Shown here: positions 60,138 to 64,000 of the stretch, one piece after another
How positions within the stretch are numbered: the first letter of the stretch is position 1
How the letters are laid out: every line of letters begins with the position of its first letter
Source of the DNA: Pseudomonas helmanticensis
GTDB lineage: Bacteria; Pseudomonadota; Gammaproteobacteria; Pseudomonadales; Pseudomonadaceae
Length of the DNA stretch: 64,000 nt
Reading direction: 5' to 3'
Assembly: GCF_900182985.1 (NCBI RefSeq)
Contig: NZ_FXUY01000001.1
Coordinates: 4,289,501 to 4,353,500, forward strand
Program-made: the position numbers and the translations under genes
Notes under the pieces: model-generated
The model's input: the letters and a program-made list of their open reading frames with translations, nothing else
Told to the model about the DNA's origin: nothing
Database searches by the model: none

Positions 60138-60687
60138 ACCTTCCGCTATCCACAGACAGGTCCATTCGCGACCTGTCTGCACCTCCTCTTTCTCCAAACC
60201 TTTCTCCAGCCGGGCAGATTCCTCTCCCTGAGCGGATTTCTCGTGCCCGCTATTTCATCATTTTCCGGATTTCCGTGGATTAAGCCCTGTGAATAACTGC
60301 CACTGAGGTCGGTTGATAACAGGGCTTCAAAACTGGATATAACCGCCCCTGTGGATAACAAGCTCTTTCATCCACAGGCTTAGACCGGTTATCCAAGCCC
60401 CTCATTGGCACCTGAACACAGGGTTTTGAAACTCTGTACATATTGAATATAAAGGCCCGTAGCAATCTATCCACAGAAAGTCGCCTCAGTAGAAATAAAC
60501 ATAAAAACAAAGGTTTTATAAATTTCTCTCTTTTTTATTCTTTTAACCTCGAGTTCTCCACAGCTGGTTAAATTTTGTGCAAAGGGTTCTTTAGGAAGGG
60601 CGAAGTCCCTATACTTGTCGACCAGGTCCAAAAACCTGATCTCAAACTATTCCTGAATTACCTACTTAAGCAGGCACGAGGTGCGTG
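60138..60687. other. mnmE-mnmG intergenic region with DnaA boxes and AT-rich stretch
   Basis: This 550-bp gap has DnaA boxes at 60289 (complement of TTATTCACA) and 60350 (complement of TTATCCACA), near-matches CTATCCACA at 60146 and 60467, and an AT-rich run at 60491-60547. A TATACT -10-like hexamer for mnmG lies at 60610. I see no credible protein gene, although PAO1 annotates a small hypothetical gene in this gap. The layout resembles the main origin and matches reports of a second replicating segment near gidA (mnmG) in Pseudomonas. Confidence 0.65.
60153..60179 (+). terminator. Possible terminator after mnmE
   Basis: CAGACAGGTC and GACCTGTCTG form a perfect 10-bp stem with a 7-base loop. 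The tail is CT-rich (CACCTCCTCTTTCTCC) with no clean T-run, so termination strength is uncertain. Confidence 0.5.
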
Positions 60688-62586
60688 GTGGATTTCCCTT
60701 CCCGTTTTGAAGTGATCGTCATCGGCGGCGGTCATGCCGGTACCGAGGCAGCACTGGCCTCAGCACGTATGGGGGCAAAAACCCTGTTGCTGACGCATAA
60801 CGTGGAAACCCTCGGTGCCATGAGTTGCAACCCGGCCATCGGTGGCATTGGCAAAAGCCATCTGGTCAAGGAAATCGATGCCCTTGGCGGCGCGATGGCC
60901 ATGGCTACCGACAAGGGCGGCATCCAGTTTCGCGTGTTGAACAGCCGCAAAGGCCCAGCCGTACGAGCAACCCGTGCGCAAGCCGACCGGATTCTGTACA
61001 AAGCCGCTGTCCGCGAAATTCTCGAAAACCAGCCGAACCTGTGGATATTTCAACAAGCCGCTGACGACCTGATCGTCGAGCAGGAACAAGTCCGTGGTGT
61101 GGTCACACAAATGGGTCTGCGTTTCCTTGCTGATTCAGTGGTATTGACCACCGGTACGTTCCTCGGCGGACTTATCCACATCGGGTTGCAGAATTTTTCT
61201 GGTGGTCGCGCCGGTGATCCGCCGTCGATCGCCCTGGCTCACCGTCTGCGTGAAATGCCATTGCGTGTCGGTCGCCTGAAAACCGGCACCCCGCCGCGTA
61301 TCGATGGCAAGTCTGTGGATTTCTCGGTGATGACCGAGCAGCCGGGCGATACGCCGATCCCGGTGATGTCGTTCATGGGCAACAAAGAACAGCATCCACG
61401 CCAGGTCAGCTGCTGGATTACTCACACGAACGCCCGCACCCACGAAATCATCGCGGCGAACCTCGATCGTTCGCCGATGTATTCCGCTGCCGGTGAAATC
61501 GAAGGCATCGGCCCGCGCTATTGCCCGTCGATCGAAGACAAGATCCACCGCTTTGCCGACAAGGAAAGCCATCAGGTGTTCATCGAACCGGAAGGTTTGA
61601 CCACCCACGAGCTGTATCCGAACGGGATATCCACAAGCTTGCCGTTCGACGTGCAATTGCAGATCGTGCAATCGATTCGCGGCATGGAAAACGCGCACAT
61701 CGTGCGTCCGGGTTACGCGATCGAATACGACTACTTCGATCCGCGCGATCTGAAGTACAGCCTCGAAACCAAAGTCATCGGCGGTCTGTTCTTCGCCGGG
61801 CAAATCAATGGCACCACCGGTTACGAAGAAGCTGGCGCCCAAGGTTTGCTCGCGGGTGCCAACGCCGCACTGCGCGCCAAGGGCAAAGAAGCCTGGTGCC
61901 CACGTCGCGATGAAGCGTACATCGGCGTATTGGTCGACGACCTGATCACCCTCGGCACTCAAGAGCCGTACCGCATGTTCACTTCGCGTGCCGAGTACCG
62001 CCTGATCCTGCGTGAAGACAACGCCGACCTGCGTCTGACCGAAAAAGGCCGCGAGCTCGGCCTGGTCGATGACGCGCGTTGGGCGGCCTTCTGCAAGAAA
62101 CGCGAAAGCATCGAACTCGAAGAGCAACGCCTGAAAAGCACTTGGGTTCGCCCGAATACGCAGCAAGGCGATGCGATTGCCGAAAAATTCGGCACGCCGC
62201 TGACTCACGAATACAACTTGCTCAATCTCTTGAGTCGTCCGGAAATCGACTACGCTGGTCTGGTCGAAGTGACCGGCAACGGCGCCGAAGATCCACAGGT
62301 CGCCGAGCAGGTTGAAATCAAGACCAAGTACGCCGGTTACATCGACCGTCAACAGGACGAAATCGCCCGTCTGCGCGCCAGCGAAGACACTAAATTGCCT
62401 GTGGATATCGATTACACCAACATTTCCGGTCTCTCCAAGGAGATCCAGAGCAAGCTCGGCGCGACTCGTCCAGAGACGCTTGGCCAGGCTTCGCGGATCC
62501 CGGGCGTGACCCCGGCAGCGATTTCGCTGTTGATGATTCATTTGAAAAAACGCGGCGCGGGCCGTCAGTTGGAGCAAAGCGCTTGA
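60688..62586 (+). CDS. mnmG: tRNA modification enzyme MnmG (GidA)
   Basis: This 632-residue FAD enzyme pairs with MnmE for U34 modification. It has the dinucleotide-binding [51 protein letters not shown] and [19 protein letters not shown]. Two adjacent GTG codons (60685, 60688) could start it; the second fits the ribosome site spacing and the expected [15 protein letters not shown] DnaA box lies inside the gene (61172). It overlaps rsmG by four bases. Confidence 0.97.
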   Translation: MDFPSRFEVIVIGGGHAGTEAALASARMGAKTLLLTHNVETLGAMSCNPAIGGIGKSHLVKEIDALGGAMAMATDKGGIQFRVLNSRKGPAVRATRAQADRILYKAAVREILENQPNLWIFQQAADDLIVEQEQVRGVVTQMGLRFLADSVVLTTGTFLGGLIHIGLQNFSGGRAGDPPSIALAHRLREMPLRVGRLKTGTPPRIDGKSVDFSVMTEQPGDTPIPVMSFMGNKEQHPRQVSCWITHTNARTHEIIAANLDRSPMYSAAGEIEGIGPRYCPSIEDKIHRFADKESHQVFIEPEGLTTHELYPNGISTSLPFDVQLQIVQSIRGMENAHIVRPGYAIEYDYFDPRDLKYSLETKVIGGLFFAGQINGTTGYEEAGAQGLLAGANAALRAKGKEAWCPRRDEAYIGVLVDDLITLGTQEPYRMFTSRAEYRLILREDNADLRLTEKGRELGLVDDARWAAFCKKRESIELEEQRLKSTWVRPNTQQGDAIAEKFGTPLTHEYNLLNLLSRPEIDYAGLVEVTGNGAEDPQVAEQVEIKTKYAGYIDRQQDEIARLRASEDTKLPVDIDYTNISGLSKEIQSKLGATRPETLGQASRIPGVTPAAISLLMIHLKKRGAGRQLEQSA

Positions 62587-63227
62587 GTTCTAAGGTCACT
62601 TCGCAACACGCCGAAGAGTTATCCACAGGAGCCCGCGAGCTCGGTGTCAATCTCACTGAACCCCAGCACGAACTGCTGCTGGGTTATCTGGCCCTGTTGA
62701 TCAAATGGAACCAGGCCTACAACCTGACCGCCGTGCGTGATCCGGACGAAATGGTCTCGCGGCACTTGCTCGATAGTCTCAGCGTGATGTCGTTCATCGA
62801 AAACGGCCGTTGGCTCGACGTCGGCAGCGGCGGCGGCATGCCGGGGATCCCGTTGGCGATCCTGTATCCGGACGCGCAAGTGACCTGTCTGGACAGCAAC
62901 GGCAAGAAAACCCGCTTCCTGACCCAGGTCAAACTCGAACTCAAACTGGATAACCTGCAAGTTATCCACAGTCGTGTTGAAGCCTTCCAGCCTGCACAGC
63001 CGTTCAACGGGATCATTTCCCGGGCGTTCAGCAGCATGGAGAACTTCACCAACTGGACTCGCCACCTCGGCGATGCCGATACACGCTGGCTGGCAATGAA
63101 GGGCGTTCATCCGGCCGATGAGCTGGTAGCATTGCCGGCAGACTTCAAACTCGATAGCGAACACGCCCTGGCCGTACCCGGTTGCCAAGGCCAACGCCAT
63201 CTGCTGATACTGCGCCGCACGGCATGA
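62583..63227 (+). CDS. rsmG: 16S rRNA m7G527 methyltransferase RsmG (GidB)
   Basis: This 214-residue SAM methyltransferase modifies G527 of 16S rRNA. It has [20 protein letters not shown] and the SAM-binding [16 protein letters not shown]. The start is TTG, overlapping the mnmG stop as TTGA. Two DnaA boxes lie within it (62619, 62962). It is followed at 18 bp by parA. Confidence 0.95.
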   Translation: MSSKVTSQHAEELSTGARELGVNLTEPQHELLLGYLALLIKWNQAYNLTAVRDPDEMVSRHLLDSLSVMSFIENGRWLDVGSGGGMPGIPLAILYPDAQVTCLDSNGKKTRFLTQVKLELKLDNLQVIHSRVEAFQPAQPFNGIISRAFSSMENFTNWTRHLGDADTRWLAMKGVHPADELVALPADFKLDSEHALAVPGCQGQRHLLILRRTA

Positions 63228-63245
63228 TTGGGAACACAAGCAAGA

Positions 63246-64000
63246 ATGGCTAAGGTATTCGCGATAGCGAACCAAAAGGGTGGTGTGGGCAAGACCACCA
63301 CCTGCATCAACCTCGCAGCATCCCTGGTCGCGACCAAGCGCCGGGTGCTGTTGATCGATCTCGATCCACAGGGCAACGCCACCATGGGTAGCGGTGTGGA
63401 TAAACACGGCCTGGAAAATTCGGTCTATGACCTGCTGATCGGCGAATGCGATCTGGCCCAGGCCATGCACTATTCCGAACATGGCGGTTATCAACTGCTG
63501 CCGGCCAACCGCGATCTGACGGCGGCCGAAGTGGTGCTGCTGGAAATGCAAATGAAGGAAAGCCGTCTGCGCAGCGCGCTGGCGCCGATCCGTGAAAACT
63601 ACGATTACATTTTGATCGACTGCCCGCCGTCGCTGTCGATGCTGACGCTGAACGCATTGGTCGCCGCTGACGGGGTCATTATCCCCATGCAGTGCGAGTA
63701 CTTTGCGCTCGAAGGTCTCAGCGACCTTGTGGATAACATCAAGCGCATCGCCGAGTTGTTGAACCCGAACCTGAAAGTCGAAGGCCTGCTGCGGACCATG
63801 TATGACCCGCGTCTGAGCCTGATGAATGACGTTTCGGCACAGCTCAAGGAACACTTCGGCGAGCAGCTGTATGACACGGTGATTCCTCGCAACATCCGCC
63901 TGGCCGAAGCGCCGAGCTATGGCATGCCGGCACTGGCCTACGACAAGCAATCGCGTGGCGCCCTGGCTTATCTGGCCCTGGCCGGCGAGATGGTTCGCCG
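63246..64000 (+). CDS. parA: Chromosome partitioning ATPase ParA (Soj), 3' end outside window
   Basis: The frame is open to the right edge, giving the first 251 residues of a ParA-family ATPase. It has the deviant Walker A KGGVGKTTTCINLA (~11-24), LLIDLDPQGNATMG and YDYILIDCPPSLSMLTLNAL. It separates origin regions by acting on ParB-parS complexes. Probably only ~10-15 residues are missing, with parB expected next. DnaA boxes lie at 63395 and 63728 inside it. Confidence 0.96.
   Translation, partial: MAKVFAIANQKGGVGKTTTCINLAASLVATKRRVLLIDLDPQGNATMGSGVDKHGLENSVYDLLIGECDLAQAMHYSEHGGYQLLPANRDLTAAEVVLLEMQMKESRLRSALAPIRENYDYILIDCPPSLSMLTLNALVAADGVIIPMQCEYFALEGLSDLVDNIKRIAELLNPNLKVEGLLRTMYDPRLSLMNDVSAQLKEHFGEQLYDTVIPRNIRLAEAPSYGMPALAYDKQSRGALAYLALAGEMVR

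Noticed and set aside
61135..62577. A 480-codon minus-strand frame opposite mnmG
   Set aside because: Antisense shadow of a highly conserved gene.

Overview
The window is chromosomal DNA of a fluorescent Pseudomonas, most likely the P. fluorescens group. Genus-typical genes (kinB, algB, dgcP, ampDh2, betC, gltP) lie beside the replication-origin block. From memory, most genes match P. aeruginosa PAO1 loci PA5478-PA5487, PA0001-PA0032 and PA5563-PA5570. Coding density is high, and intergenic spaces carry the REP/REPIN palindromes of this group. I saw no rRNA, tRNA, CRISPR array, insertion sequence or prophage.

Left part (1-24.3 kb). It opens with the 3' end of the diguanylate cyclase dgcP, the AmpDh2 amidase lipoprotein and a CSS/EAL phosphodiesterase, convergent with algB-kinB. 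A sigma-54-type promoter with a palindromic upstream element then precedes a small unknown membrane protein, a DUF1328 protein and an Ivy lysozyme inhibitor. A structured RNA region resembling the ivy-DE motif follows, then gltP and a SpmA/SpmB-like membrane protein. Next come a four-gene Mla/MCE-type lipid-transport operon, a DUF5924/DUF2914 membrane protein, an M16 peptidase, a Na/Pi cotransporter, a TerC-family protein, a CitMHS citrate transporter, a GFA-family protein, a DOPA-dioxygenase-like protein and a Rossmann oxidoreductase.

Middle part (24.3-49.3 kb). A choline-O-sulfate module comes first: a LysR regulator divergent from betC, then choX and a SulP transporter. Housekeeping genes follow: aroE and hemF (with an ANR/DNR-like box), qor, tsaC, dprA, a LysM protein, def-fmt-rsmB-trkA, a TPR protein, a PilZ protein, lpxL, tag, glyQS, gmhB, plsC and a two-component pair.

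Right part (49.4-64 kb). The origin block reads gyrB-recF-dnaN-dnaA (minus strand), oriC, rpmH-rnpA-yidD-yidC-mnmE (plus strand), a second origin-like gap, then mnmG-rsmG-parA, with parA cut by the window end. Exact DnaA boxes (TTATCCACA) number at least 26 from 26 kb to the right end; I found none in the first 26 kb.

The most interesting signals are the sigma-54/UAS arrangement beside algB, the hairpin-rich RNA region with an orphan terminator upstream of gltP, the wide DnaA-box enrichment with a second origin-like gap, REPINs of different core families sharing one spacer, and a sensor kinase that looks like a CHASE2 kinase lacking CHASE2.
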